From Hyparrhenia diplandra (Eukaryota > Streptophyta > Magnoliopsida > Poales > Poaceae), in assembly GCA_015847255.1 (NCBI GenBank), contig JADLZK010002592.1:59767-123766 (forward strand): 64,000 bases of DNA, in the 5' to 3' direction. The position numbers and the translations under genes are program-made. The notes beneath the pieces were generated by a model. That model was not told the DNA's origin. It worked only from the letters and a program-made list of their open reading frames with translations, and did no database searches. Shown here one piece after another: positions 1 to 11,832 of this stretch; positions within the stretch are counted from its first letter, which is position 1; every line of letters starts with the position of its first letter.

Positions 1-1160
1 TAGTGCTGCTTCATTATTGGTTAGTGTTTGTTTAGTTGCTGGTATTCGAGAAGGTACCACTAGGTTTGGAGTATGGTCCTTGGGGAACATATGTGATAAA
101 CAATATACGATAAAATGTATTCATTTTGTCCACCAATATAAGCTATATTTCAAATATATGTTTTGAATATAGGTACAAAGGTTGGTGAAAGAATCATAAT
201 ATTATGTGATAACGATATAGAATATTTGTTTAATTGTTCACAAAGAGAAGCTGTGAATTATGTCTTTCTTTTGATCACCCATCGATGCATCAGGTCATGT
301 GATATGTAATATTTTGAACAATAATGTTATATCTATATTTAGTTGTCCATAACCTTCATTTATAATAAGTAATTGTCATAATTGTGTTAAACACACCACA
401 CATTATCATCCATCATTGTTTTTACACTATAGCCATTGATTGCAGATAACAACATGAATAACTAATTATCACTAATAATTAAGGACAAACTATTTGAGTC
501 CCAATGCACCATATGTAGTATGTTGTATGATAATATCTGCACACCTTTGGGCATGGATCAATTGCTTATTTTCTACATTATTGGAAGATTTTGAATCCTC
601 TATTTGCATTGATGTGTCAGCAACATGTAAGGTTGTTTCCATTCTTAATTATAAGACGTTTTTGCTGTCTTGATATATTGTCATTACTATATATCTAGAC
701 CTATATAGTGTATATCTGAGTGCATAGCAAAATCTATAGAGAAACCAAAACGTCTTTAGTTTAGAATGAAGGGAGTAAGTCTGAGCTAGGGACTATTTTG
801 CGCTTATTGCAAGGCTCTGGGTCCGTCTTTTGCAGATTTGGCTTCCATTTTTTCTTTTGCAGATTAGGCTTTTAAGGCCAGCGGTACATGAACATGTTTG
901 AAAAGCATGGAATCACTCACTACCCTAGCTCTTCTGTAATCACAATAAAATACGCACTTTGGTGCCAATTTTATCACAAAAAAATACACCCAAGACAAAA
1001 TATGATAGTTGGCGGCATGTGCTTTCTTAAACTCCAAGCAAATCTGTCTATTATTCCACTTGTCACTAGAAGAATTTAGTACACCGCTGCAAGTAGCAGC
1101 ATCGGCACTTATTGCCAATTGTATACATCAAGTATGACTAGCGATGGCATGCTAATCTCC
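1..1160. other. AT-rich intergenic DNA
   Basis: No gene is visible. The short open frames near 864-1118 are uncoded AT-rich sequence with no family resemblance. A degenerate Stowaway-like MITE lies at about 636-777. The remainder is presumably upstream flank of the LAZY/DRO1-like gene. Confidence 0.5.
636..777. repeat. Degenerate Stowaway-like MITE
   Basis: The ends read ttccattcttaattataag and ctttagtttagaatgaaggg, an imperfect inverted pair of the Mariner/Stowaway type common in grasses. The interior is AT-rich and non-coding. Exact borders and the TA target duplication are unclear. Confidence 0.5.
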
Positions 1161-1163
1161 AGC

Positions 1164-1427
1164 TATTTAAGCTTAATCCTCCCTTAGGCAGGGGACCAAA
1201 CTACCTCACTCTCTCACTCACACTCAGAGAGCTCTCTCACTCTCACTCCCCGATTGGCCTGGTGAGAACATACTCAAAACTCAAAAGGGCCTCTCTCTGG
1301 GACCAACCAGAGAACCCCTGAATCTAAGTCCTATATATCGCCATAGCCCATTGGCTTTCTCTGCATTTCTCTGCAACAGGGCGTTGGAAGTGAATCTAAG
1401 CTCATAGATTCTTGGAACGAGATAACA
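1164..1427 (+). promoter_or_regulatory. Core promoter and 5' UTR of the LAZY/DRO1-like gene
   Basis: A TATA-like tatttaag at 1164-1171 lies about 260 bases before the start codon. It is followed from about 1203 by a CT-rich stretch (repeated ctctcac units), typical of GAGA/BPC-bound plant leaders. The transcription start is inferred, not seen. Confidence 0.45.
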
Positions 1428-2578
1428 ATGGGGGTAAGCAAACTTCACTTGCATTATTATATTATAGGAAATTAATTCGACAAGAACTGGCTGGATCATG
1501 ACTCATTACCAATTGTTCGAACAGAAATTCTTACAGTTCTGTATGTTTCTTGCAGATCATCAACTGGATGCAGGGCAGATTCCATAGGAAGACGGAGAAC
1601 AGAATCTTTGACGGTGCAACCACCACCAGTTCACATAGAGCCCAAGAGAGGCAAGAGACGATCATTCAAGGATCAGAGATGCATATCGAGGCCGAGCCAT
1701 GGCCTCAGGCGGGCCTCCTGTCCATCGGCACGCTCGGCAACGAGGAGCCCGCACCGTCGCAGGACCAGGACCTGCCGGAGTTCACCGTGGAGGAGGTGAA
1801 GAAGCTCCAGGACGCGCTGGCCATGCTCCTGCGGCGGGCCAAGTCCAAGTCCAGCACCCGCGGCTCCACAGCCGGCGAGGACAGGCCGCCGCTGGACAGG
1901 TTCCTCAACTGCCCGTCCTGCCTGGAGGTGGACAGGAGGGTCCAGACGACGACGACGACGACCAAGGAAGCAGAAGGAGACCTCTCGCCGGACACCAAGA
2001 TCATACTGACCAGGGCTAGGGACCTGCTCGACAGCGGCGGCAGCATCAAGCAGAGGTCGTTCAAGTTCCTGCTCAAGAAAATGTTCGCCTGCAATGGCGG
2101 CTTCTCGTCGGCGCCGCCTATGAGCTTGAAGGACCCAGTAGAATCAAGAATGGAGAAGGTATGCGTGTGCGAAACTGCGAATGATCAATGCAACCATGTC
2201 TAGCTGCTTCATGCAACCATTATCGAGCTAATCAATGCCCTCTGGTGGTGGACTATCTGTGCAGTTCTTTCGAACGGTGATCAGGAAGAAGATGAATGCC
2301 AGGTCGGGAAATAATGGATCGGCAACGTCGAGAAAATACTTCTTGGAGGATGGAACGAACAAGGCGGGGAAGAGGCGAGGTGGTCGCCATTGCGGTTGCC
2401 AAGACGAGGAGAGGGAAGAAGAGAGCTGCAGATGGGACAGAACAGATTCTGAATGTAAGTTCATTATTCTTATCTTACTCATCGATCACGGCAATTAATT
2501 AATGTCATAATTCTGTGTCTGAAGATGAAATTTCTCCTTTTTTTTTTTCCGTGTGCAGTCATTGTCTTGGAGATATGA
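1428..2578 (+). CDS. LAZY/DRO1-like (IGT family) gravitropism protein
   Basis: Four coding exons: 1428-1433, 1556-2158, 2265-2454 and 2559-2578, with introns gtaagc/ttgcag, gtatgc/gtgcag and gtaagt/gtgcag. They join in frame to about 272 residues, close to rice DRO1 as I recall it. Exon 1 encodes only Met-Gly. Visible family blocks are the N-terminal IINWMQGRFHRK (residues 3-14), the IGT motif GLLSIGTLG (55-63), an acidic helix beginning FTVEEVKKLQ (near 78), SFKFLLKKMFACNGGF (near 170), SRMEK running across the exon 2/3 junction into a basic FFRTVIRKKM, and the terminal DSEFIVLEI that defines conserved region V. LAZY, DRO1 and NGR proteins act at the plasma membrane and amyloplasts in gravity sensing. 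They recruit RLD proteins and steer PIN-dependent auxin flow, setting root and shoot angle. The start is decided by the splice site, since no ATG precedes the conserved block within exon 2. I cannot say which paralogue this is (DRO1, a DRO1-like, or LAZY2-4 type). Confidence 0.88.
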
Positions 2579-3314
2579 AAGTAACAATATCATGGTGAAT
2601 TGGTGATGAGGCGACAGCAATCAAGAAATTAAATTAAATGTCAATGGTCAAAGTCAACCGGGGTACTAAGCCTCCTTGGTAGGGTCAAGATGGAGATTGA
2701 GAAACCAAAAGGGGCCCTGCAAGCCAAGACATTGAGTTGCTTGCACTGTAGAAATTGTCCAATATCTTCCCTTTTTTTTTTGATGAGACAAGAATCTCAA
2801 TTCCCCTTATGTGGGCTTGTAAATACATTTTGCACCACGTTGGGCTAGATAAATTTTCAATTATATTTTCATGCAGTTCGGTTTTTTTTCATATATATAT
2901 TCTAGGATGAAATTTGGCTATTAAGTTAGCCAAGCTGTTGGTGTTGCTCTTAGGGATGGAGCTTCTGCTCGGGCAACCTAGGTGGTCGGTCAGGCTCATT
3001 ATTGAAATGTAAAAAGAAATTTTGTATGGAACCCTATATTTTCTAAGTAAACATTTTTGCATAATGAGAATCCATGGGCTCCTAAAACTTTATGGCTCTG
3101 TCACTGTATTATCTCAAGTCATTTTCTAGATTAACGAGTATTAATACTTTCAATAATTAATTATCATATTTGAATTGAGGTCTAACTTCTATAAATTGTA
3201 TGGATAAGGTTGTCATAAAATGTATTCTCATGTGATACTCCATCCATTTTCTCCCGGAATGCCAAACAGCAAACCATGCATCTCCCCATCTTGTTCAATT
3301 TTCCAGATGCAGTA

Positions 3315-3447
3315 CCCCTCCGTTCTAAATCATAACTCGTTTTGATTTTTCAAGTTACATAACTTTTATTATGTATTTAGGCATAATATATATCCAGATG
3401 TATAGTAAAAAAAACTATAACCTAATAACAATTTTGAACAGAGGAAG
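3315..3447. mobile_element. Stowaway-type MITE
   Basis: The ends cccctccgttctaaatc and ttttgaacagaggaag are an imperfect inverted pair, flanked by TA on both sides (3313-3314, 3448-3449). This is the signature of non-autonomous Tc1/mariner elements in grasses. At 133 bp it has no coding capacity. Confidence 0.7.
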
Positions 3448-4053
3448 TATTAGCCTTGAAGAAATGTTGGGAGTAGAATTTTACAATGGTTTGTCAATTT
3501 ATGGTACAAGTTAGCAGTACAAATTTATGTAGTATTTTTTCAGTGTCGAAAAGGAGCAGGAGAGAAGCCAACCATATGATTTTTTTAAGCAGCCAACCGT
3601 ACGAAATACTCCTACGTAGTACGGCAGCATCGATGCTAGGGCAATTGTTGTTGCCAGAATAGGAAATCTGATTCCAAACCCTTTGGCAAATGGGATCGGA
3701 AGCAAGTTCCCGGCACTTCAGGTTTCAGGTAACCAAAAGGTGAGCAAACAAGTGCATCCCAAGCAACGGTCTGTACACTTTATGGAATCAAAAACATTTA
3801 AGCCCTCACACATCGTGGCTACATCTCAACCAAACATGGCTACCTATGTATAATAACCTGAAATTCTTAGTCAACGAAAACTCGAGAAGAACTATTATGT
3901 TAATCTATGATCAAGTGGCTGTCCAGAGACCACATTGTACCATTAACTCAGTCACTTATTACATTCTGATTATATACACTTGCTCCTTGTCTAAGAAACA
4001 AAATTGTTATTCATGATCCAGAGGCTTCAATGCAGCTTGAATCAGCTTCAACT

Positions 4054-4237
4054 TATGGACTTCTTAGGACACTCATAATGCAAAACCATAATAGTTTCTA
4101 TAGGTATTAATTACATTGCCAACTAAGCAACTTGCCGGCCATATGGACTTCTTAGGACAGTCACAGTGCATAAACCATAATAGTTTCTACTTTCTATAGG
4201 TATTAATTACATTGGCAACAAAGCAATTTGCCGGCCA
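4054..4237. repeat. Tandem duplication, 88-bp unit, two copies
   Basis: Copy 1 (4054-4141) and copy 2 (4142-4237) both begin tatggacttcttaggaca and end near ttgccggcca, with small indels between them. No coding role is visible. Confidence 0.8.
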
Positions 4238-5764
4238 CGGATGCAGCAAAGCAACTAGTAACGAATTCAATGCTGGGTACATTAACTGAAAGTCAGGCTT
4301 GACAGATTGTTCTCCTGCAAAGAATCCAACCAATAGTTTCTGTGATCCAAGCAGAAATGAAGTTTCAGCAGCTATGGATCAAAAGTGTAGCACGCGCAAG
4401 AGAAGCACAGCAACAGTACAGCTACATTGTGACTTTGTGAGTTCTGAAAAAGAAATGTAGTGGAGGTCAGGTAATGCTCAGATTTTAGGACAAATGCATT
4501 ACCAATTTGTAGTATCTGTTCAGCTGGTCTTGGCAACAAGTCTAAGCGGTAAGCACACACTGGAATCCAGGCATGTGACAGAGTGCAGAATTATGATTCA
4601 GTTAAACGTCTACAAATGGGTGGTGCGGATTATGGCGGTCCCTGTGTTAGATACAGAGATACTTGGAAAGGGAACACACAGGCTGTTCTTGGTAAAAATA
4701 TGCTTGCAAGCCCATAGCCAGTCAAGAAATGAAGCAGAGTCCTCATCATATTCAGTATTCAATTGTTGACAAGAGCTCTGACCATTACATACTTCAAGCT
4801 TCTGTGGGTTTTGCTACTCTTAGTGAAAGAGAGGAACAGTTATACTCTTGTAATTGGTACAGCAGTACTTACATTGATCAGCTGGATGGGGTATCAATAT
4901 TTATCATGGTCACGGTCTGCCCGGAGGGGTTTTTTGCCAACTAGCTGTACAGGCATGAGCTAACTAATCCATGCTTTATGCATCTAAATGGAAGATTATG
5001 CCTCATGTCTGCCAGCTTAAATGTTGGTCCTGTGCAGCAGGACCCAATGCCTAAGATATGTGGCCAGGACCCATGCCTAAAATATGTGGCCAATTTGCAA
5101 GATCTATAAAGTTTATTATGTTGCTTTCCTGCTAGGAATGCAACAAGAAATAACTTATATAGGTTATGAGGGAAACATAATACAGACTGCTGAAAGATCC
5201 CTACACGCATTACCTAAAACAAATTTCAGCAACTCTAGCAAAAAAATTGTCCTCCATAAGCCTGAATTCAGTATCAACCCAGTAAGTTTGTGTCCAAGTA
5301 AATTAGTGGGCCCCTTCCATTTAATAATGGTTTGCATCAAAAGCAACTGCAGGACTGTGCAGAAATTATATTACCTACCAATACCATTAACCTACACTAC
5401 AATTCATCTCTTGAACGAAACGTTGTAATAAACTCAAGATCAAAAGCATCATTTGCAGCGATAGTAATTTGGCCATGCATACATTTGCTGCAGAGGAGGC
5501 TTCATGCCCAATAAACAGATTATCTTAAGGGTGTATATTAAACAGGAAGCGCAGCACAGGCACTTAAGCACACACAAGACCACAACACAGACACAATAGG
5601 ACACTCGTTTTCCTACACAAGCATCCAGAGTTAACAGGTGCTAACTTCCCCAGAAGATCCAACAACTAAACACATATGTACAAAAAGTGAAAAGAGTAAG
5701 GTAGACATTTGGCAAAACACCGCGAGTGACAAAAGGTCAACCCAAGGTGTACATGCTACCAGAG

Positions 5765-7955
5765 CTATGGATGAAAGTAAGGATCCTCCTTGTCCTGATA
5801 AATTGCAAACAGTTGCTTTGAGTAAATTGGAGCCATCTTGCAACAGAACTTAAGAGCAGAATGATCATACTCTTCTAACTCTGAGATGGTCTTCTTCACT
5901 GGACCATACAGATCACCGTCCAGAAGAAATTCTGCTATAAGAGATGCCCTGCAATGAACAACATAGTGTAATCAAGTGTCAGTCAACTAAGCACACAAAA
6001 AACATCCCTGTCATTTCATTCTACTTCACTCTTTAAAGTGGAATACTACAGTAGACTTGGAGCTACACAAAATTCATGCACCTTGTTGTGCAAGTTAATA
6101 GCAATGAAATTTCCCCTCAACTGAAACTTTTAGATGAGCAAAAATCATGGTTGATCATTTTGAAAATTAGCATGGTCAACTTAATGAGTCTATACAGCTT
6201 ATTTTGGTTAATTTACAAAGTCCAAGTGCATCCAATGTTCATTAATACATCAGTTGCAATACAGAGCTAGTAATTTATTATTGATTCCCAACATTAAATT
6301 TTACCATATTTAATAATTAGTAGTTCGATCTGCATAATAAACCTTGCTATGAACCTATAGTACATGAGAAAAAAAAAAGGTATCAGTAGTACTTCAGAAA
6401 TGGAACTAAACACACAGCAAACACACAGTTGACTTTCCAACCAACCACTAACCAAATCCTTCCTTCATCTAAAGGAAAAGGTGCGAAATAAATATATGTA
6501 TGCAAGAAGGTTCCTACAATGCTGAAATTAAAGTTCCGACTGATGCCGCCCCTTGCTTCTTTTGACGAGCAATGAATCTGCTAGAAAATCAATTAAATAG
6601 CTAACGCAGTAAGACAATGAGGTGTATATGCACATACCTTTTCGCATGTACCTGGCTGAATCCCTGCTTGTTATGAACAATAGTGGCCTTATGCATTTGT
6701 TCCTCTTCGGTTTGCCTCCGATAGGGGGCACAAACAGCCTTCAGGCAGAGCTCAGGATGTTTATTGAGTGCTGCTAGCATATCTCCCTCAAATTTCCAGT
6801 CTTTAGCTTTGTTTTTCCGGCCTATGCGAGCCATAACATCTGCATAGTCTACCACACTGTCAGACTCTTCTGGTCCTGTAGAGGATTCTTCATTCAGAAG
6901 AGATGTACCAGACGCTTGCTCTTCGTCGCAGGATTCTTCAGCAGATTCAACAGCATTTTCTGAAGAATCCTCATCATCCTCATCATTTATGAAATTCTCC
7001 ATATCATCATCCTCTTCTATATCATCTTCACTCCCTTCACATTCCTTGGGCTCAACAAAGTTGAGAACCTGGCGTGCTGCTCGTCCCCCTTTACACTGAT
7101 TTTTCAGCAACCGAGCCGAGCGCCTTGTTGGGGGAGTAGAACACCCTTTTACTTCACCTAATTCGTCGTCATCCTCGTCATGGTTGTCCCTCTTTTTCCT
7201 CATCTTCTTCAGCACCTGAAGAACGGGAATCATATCATCCTCATCATCCCCACTCTCAATCTGCACCGGTGAAGCAGCCTTTGAAGTAACCACATGGACA
7301 CCGTCAGTGGCATCCTCGTCGTCACTGTCACAGATTCCGCGAAATCCACGCTTCTTGCTGGGCTTACCACCTTCCTCCTGATCGTCAACGCCATTTGCAT
7401 CCTCATCCTCGCTATCACTGGCGACCAGCCGCGCCGCCGCACGCTTTCTAACCCGTGGCGACGACACCAAGACATCGTCGTCCTCCAAACCCACAGCCAC
7501 ACCCACACTGTTTCCCCGCTGCTGCTTCCACCGCCTCCCTCTGCGACGTCTTCTTCATCCTCGCTCCATCCGGTCACCGCGCGCTTCCAAGGAGTCGGGT
7601 CGGCGACGACGCCCTCCTCCTCCGGGCTCCTCCCCTTGCTGCTGGCATCAACATTAGCCCCCTCTTCTTCGTCGTCACTGACCTCAATTACACCGCACGC
7701 CGCCACACTCCCGCCCGGCGGCTTCACGGCTGGCTCGCGCTTGCTCCCGCGCACAAGAAACCCCGCCGCCAACCGGCCGCCAGATTCTGGATCCTCGCCG
7801 CCTGCAGCAAGACACGCCAGCGCCTCTCTCAATCGCGCGTTCTCGGCCTCGAGGAACGAGACCCTCGCCTCCAGTTCCTCGACGCGAGAAGACTTGGCGG
7901 CGAGCTCGGCATCCACGGCCCGCAACTTCGCTGCAGCGGCCCCCGCGTCGTCCAT
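5765..7955 (-). CDS. Acidic, nuclear-type coiled-coil protein of unknown function (one frame break)
   Basis: Two exons: 7955-6638 and 5948-5765. The donor AAAAG/gtatgtg and acceptor tgcag/GGCAT join codon AG+G to read HAKR-ASLIAEF. The start ATG at 7955 follows a GCC-rich leader in good context. Residues about 5-45 form a heptad-like coiled coil (EELEARVSFLEAENARLREA). The middle is very rich in Asp/Glu with basic patches (KKRGF, KKMRKKR, RRSARLLK), the pattern of a chromatin or nucleolar protein. The C-terminal 130 residues look folded: MARIGRKNKAKDWKFEGDML, then ALNKHPELCLKAVCAPYRR, ending DKEDPYFHP. I recognise this C-terminal module as plant-conserved but cannot name a function. Reading changes frame once, in a GT-rich run near 7500-7512. 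One extra base there would give exactly 500 codons. This is either a base error or a disabling allele. It is divergent with the S15a gene across 361 bp. Confidence 0.7.
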
Positions 7956-8316
7956 CTCCGCCGCCGCCGCCGCCGCCGCCGAACCGTTGGCGTTGGGGAA
8001 GCGACGCGGATGAAACGCTCTCGAGTCGTCGAGTCGAGTCCAGCGACAAAGAAGGAAGGGCAGCGAGTTGGGCCTTATATGGGCTGGAGCAGCGTTGGAG
8101 GGCACTGGCCCTTCAAGGCTGCTCCGGCCCATATATGGATCATGGGCTTTGCCTGCCTAGAGTGCTCGGCCCATATCTAGGAGAGCGTCCTCTTGCAAAC
8201 CTACCGCGAGCGCCGGCGGCGGCTACTACTGCGACTGGTAGGGGAGAGGAAGCGGAAAGGGCGGCGGCGCGGCGAGGGAGTGGAGGAGATCCAACGCGAC
8301 AAACTCCGGAGTCGCG
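7956..8316. promoter_or_regulatory. Shared divergent promoter with GGCCCA elements and an inverted repeat
   Basis: These 361 bp separate the start codons of the acidic-protein gene (-) and the S15a gene (+). Site II-type elements occur as TGGGCC at 8069-8074 and GGCCCA at 8126-8131 and 8168-8173. In plants such motifs bind TCP factors and drive ribosomal-protein and other growth genes. A 21-base inverted repeat with two mismatches spans 8073-8093 and 8118-8138, with a 24-base loop. No convincing TATA box serves the S15a gene. Co-regulation of the pair is inferred. Confidence 0.6.
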
Positions 8317-9697
8317 ATGGGGCGGCGGATCCTCAACGACGCTCTGCGCACGATGGTGAACGCGGACCGGCGGGGGAACGCGAAGGCGGTTCTCCAGCCC
8401 ATCTCCGGCGTCATGGTCTCCTTCCTCAACATCATGAAGCACCGAGGTAGTGTATTCCGCCTCTTACTAGGTAGCAGCCGCAACCTCCTTCCATACCAGC
8501 TAGCATTGCTGCCGCCTCCCCCTTTCCCAATCTCATCCTGTCGTCCGATTTACCCCAAGAAGCACACCAGGCCTTGAAGCCGCTTCTAAGTCGTTAGCGG
8601 AGTAATCAAGAGAATCACATGTAGTTGTGTCTTTAACAAAGTATTGAATCCATTTCTTGGAGATTACATGTAATGGTGATTTGCGAGTGACGTGCTGCTA
8701 GGTGGTTTAAGGTGAAAAGGGAACTGATCCCCTCATGTTGTCATCGAAGTATGCTTCTTCAGTGCTTTGTGGCTCCTTATACGTTGATAGTTTATCACAC
8801 CGTACCCTCAGCTTCAAATTAGTGTCCATTGGGTGGGTTGGCAAACAGCTATACGCAGGTGAAGGCAAGAGCGCGCATTCCACCAAGCATTCCTGATTTT
8901 CGAAATAGTGTTTTGCCTTGCTTCATTCGTTGATGCTTATGAATTTTGTTGATGCTTCACAGGGTATATAAAAAACTTCGAAGTCATTGATCCACTTAGA
9001 GTTGGGAAAATTAATGTGGAGCTTCAAGGCCGTATTAAAGATTGCAAAGCTCTTACTTATCGGCAAGACCTCAGAGCTAAGGAAATAGAACAATACAGAG
9101 TTCGGATGCTCCCAACACGGCAGGTATTTTGTTTGCTCATAGTTCTTTTTTTTTTTTTTAATTTTTTGTTTTATTGGCTTCCTCGAAAAAGCGTACAATC
9201 TCTTTCAGTTTTGACTTGGAAGTTGGGCAAAAATGCATAATCTGATAATGTCATGTCAGCCAACTAACTGATATGGCTGCCTACTGAGCATACTGTTTTT
9301 TGATACTCCATGCAATGTGCTATCCTGTATGCTAGGTTTGCACATAGTCCTGTTGTGTCCCATGGGATGATTATACCCCCACAGTTTAGTTTCAGAACTA
9401 GTGGATACTCAGACTTTCCTCACCTGTCCCCATACAATGTGCTGTACAGTTGGGTAGGTGTATATAGAAACCTGTACTTATCCCTTGGACCTGTATGTCC
9501 TCTCAGTTTAGCTTTAGATCTGGAGCATACATTTGGCGCGTAGTCAGCGTGGCATCACTAACACATATCCTATTTATTTGGTCTGGTTTTCTTTGCAGTG
9601 GGGCTATGTTGTGATTACTACTCCGAATGGTGTTTTGGATCATGAGGAAGCAATCAGACAGAACGTCGGTGGGCAGGTCCTTGGTTATTTCCATTGA
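8317..9697 (+). CDS. RPS15A: 40S ribosomal protein S15a, type II (uS8 family)
   Basis: Three exons: 8317-8446, 8963-9123 and 9599-9697, with introns gtagtg/ttcacag, gtattt/ttgcag. They join to 129 residues, the usual S15a length. The start MGRRILNDALRTMVNADRRG, the middle GYIKNFEVID and LTYRQDLRAKEIEQYRVR, and the end DHEEAIRQNVGGQVLGYFH match the plant-specific type II S15a (Arabidopsis S15a-2/S15a-5 class) rather than the canonical cytosolic form, which begins MVRVSVLNDAL. uS8 binds the central domain of small-subunit rRNA. The type II forms are thought to be divergent, possibly mitochondrial-ribosome variants; that is literature knowledge, not visible here. The 5' region shares a promoter with the minus-strand acidic-protein gene. 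Confidence 0.93.
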
Positions 9698-11633
9698 TTA
9701 ACAAGGAGCACCATTCTCTAGTCCTGAATGAGGCAACGGGTTGTGCCCATCTGGCAGTATTACACTGTTGTTATTACTGAACCCATTTTGTTTGCATTTT
9801 GGGAGCTGTTTTGCTTTGGTTCATGGCCATGCAAGAAATGAAATAACATGTCAAAAGTACTCACAACACTAGGGGATTGTTAAACAGAAATACTGTAAGT
9901 TTCTTTTGAACTGATTTCTAGTAAATCTGTTCTGCATCACATGTTCAGAGATACAAGGATGTTGCTAAATTGAGATTCTATGATCCTGCTACGAAAGCAT
10001 AGCTCAATCTGTCTGGTTGTCATGATAGCTTTCCGAGACCTTAGGGTTGAGCACACATTGGTAGTTTGGTCTGTGTCTTAGCTGTGTTTCAGATCTTATT
10101 TGCAAGCCTTTTTTGTTTAGAAAAATAATGTTGATGGGTCTATTTGATGAATGGTGAACGTGACAGATGTCTGAAAGAAACCAATGTCGCTGGTTCTGTA
10201 GAATAGCTGCAAATCTGTTCAAAATATTGGCTGGGATGCCATGTGAATGTGTTGTCTGGACTCTGGATATGAACTTGTCATTCTTCTGGACTCTGGATAT
10301 GAACTTGTCATTCTTGTTGTGATATTTTGCACTGCATGCTGGAGATGTTTGCTCCTGGGAATATGCAACAGTTGTGGTGCTATTCGGTACCACAGATGTT
10401 TCCATGAATTTTAGTTGTTACCCAGATATCGGGTTGATGCTTTATTTTTTTTTAAAAAAAAGGCTGCGTGTAACTTAGGAGATTTGTTTTCCCCCGAAGG
10501 AACTGAATTTGCACCTACAAAAATTACCCAGGTTGAATACTGGTGTGCTTTTTGTGCTAACAGCATTTCTATCTGAGAATGTATTTGAGTTTCCCTTGAC
10601 TAGAATGTACTTGCGCAAAAGAAACCTGTACTTGCTCCTTGCCTGAGAAATAGGACTGTTCCTCGTGATTGTGAATATTTATTAGGATAAAATAATTGTT
10701 TAAACACCCTATGTGTAAAACTAGTGTTTGTAACTGCTTATTAGGCGTGGAGCGCTGGAACACATGGTGCTCACAAGTATATGCTACCAACAGACGACCT
10801 AGCAACCGCAAACAAAATTATACATGGGTTGTACATTTCTTATGCACGTAGTGCCAAATTATCACCAAAAAAAAAAAAATGCAAGTAAAGATTGGCTCTG
10901 AAGGCTTCCAAAACATACATAACTCCACCAACGTTTCACAACAAAAAAAAATACAAACAAATCATCTTTCAGGCAAAAATAAAATCATTTTTACAGCAAA
11001 ACCAGTCCAAGGGCAAAACACATATGATTGCTGGTATTGTGAACGGTGCAGACAGTAATAAAATCTAGACCAAGGTGCTTCACTTAAGTTTGGTTCCTTC
11101 ATGATCCAATTTTCTGCAACAAAATCAGATATAATATCAGTGGTAGTTTTTGTTGTAAATTCACAAAAGTAGAGCAAAGGATCTATAAGTCAACCTAATA
11201 AACTTCACAGATGCTATTGTATTGACATGAGATCGGTAAAAAAGAAATTAAGGCAGCATACAGAACTGGATAAGAGATTGGCTATCAGCATGTCTATTGG
11301 CCACTTTGGCTAAATTAGTAACCACCAAAAAGAGAAGGGGAGTATGTCCTCAAGCAAATACAACATATATTAAATGGTTGATCTACAAGGGTTTATATTC
11401 TTCATGGTTTGCTTGTAATAGTTAATCTTGATTATTCTATCTCATATCTCTACAATGTGTGCTTTTCAAGTTGGCTAAAAAAAAAAAAAAGAATTCGCCT
11501 ATAATGTACAAATGCAATGGACTGAGCAACTAGCCTACTCCAAGGGAAGCGGCAAAGCCAGCGTGAGTTTTCTAGTAAGTAATGAAACAGGGCGCCTCAT
11601 TCTAGACACAAAGAACGACCAAGACCCCTTACA
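9698..11633. other. 3' UTR of S15a and intergenic DNA
   Basis: The first few hundred bases are probably S15a 3' UTR. A perfect 30-bp tandem duplication lies at 10256-10315. The remainder is AT-rich, with A-runs (10864-10880, 11478-11491) that may be old retroposon tails. No gene is recognised. Confidence 0.5.
10256..10315. repeat. Perfect 30-bp tandem duplication
   Basis: Two identical head-to-tail copies begin ctggactctggatatgaact, at 10256-10285 and 10286-10315. Perfect identity implies a recent origin. Confidence 0.92.
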
Positions 11634-11813
11634 GATTTTGTTGAAGGCCACGATGTCACAGCTTTGGATATACTCATTGGCAGGTTCAGTGCAGAGATGA
11701 TCCTCTATCAGACTGTCGACAGAAACAAGGTCATCCACAATGGTCCTCATAATTTGCATCTTCTTGATGCCATAGCCAACTGGAACAAGTTGTGCTACAA
11801 AGGATGGGTTCCA
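11634..11813 (-). pseudogene. Elongation factor 1B (EF-1 beta/delta) C-terminal fragment
   Basis: Read on the minus strand, the stretch gives LVPVGYGIKKMQIM, then VDDLVSVDSLIEDHLCTEPA and NEYIQSCDIVAFNKI. This is the C-terminal guanine-exchange end of eEF1B, which recharges eEF1A with GTP. In intact family members the protein ends at ...AFNKI; here the stop is lost and reading runs on into ICKGSWSF. Upstream the frame degrades (WNPSFVAQ where WGASK is expected), and no other exons of the gene are recognisable nearby. A LINE-like element has inserted 37 bp farther upstream on the coding strand. I call it a decayed gene fragment. Confidence 0.8.
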
Positions 11814-11832
11814 TCTAGCTGTCATCTTTTTG

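Larger units (their letters stand above)
2579..5764. other. Intergenic region without genes
   Basis: This is AT-rich spacer between the LAZY-like gene and the 3' end of the acidic-protein gene. It contains one Stowaway MITE (3315-3447), an 88-bp tandem duplication (4054-4237) and a small tandem repeat around 5038-5091 (two copies of atgcctaaratatgtggc). The short open frames here resemble no family. The last 100-200 bases are probably the 3' UTR of the minus-strand gene. Confidence 0.5.

Noticed and set aside
7294..8180. Plus-strand frames of about 240 codons opposite the acidic-protein gene
   Set aside because: They are antisense to a spliced gene with a coiled coil and a conserved C-terminus, and have Ser/Ala/Arg-rich arbitrary composition.
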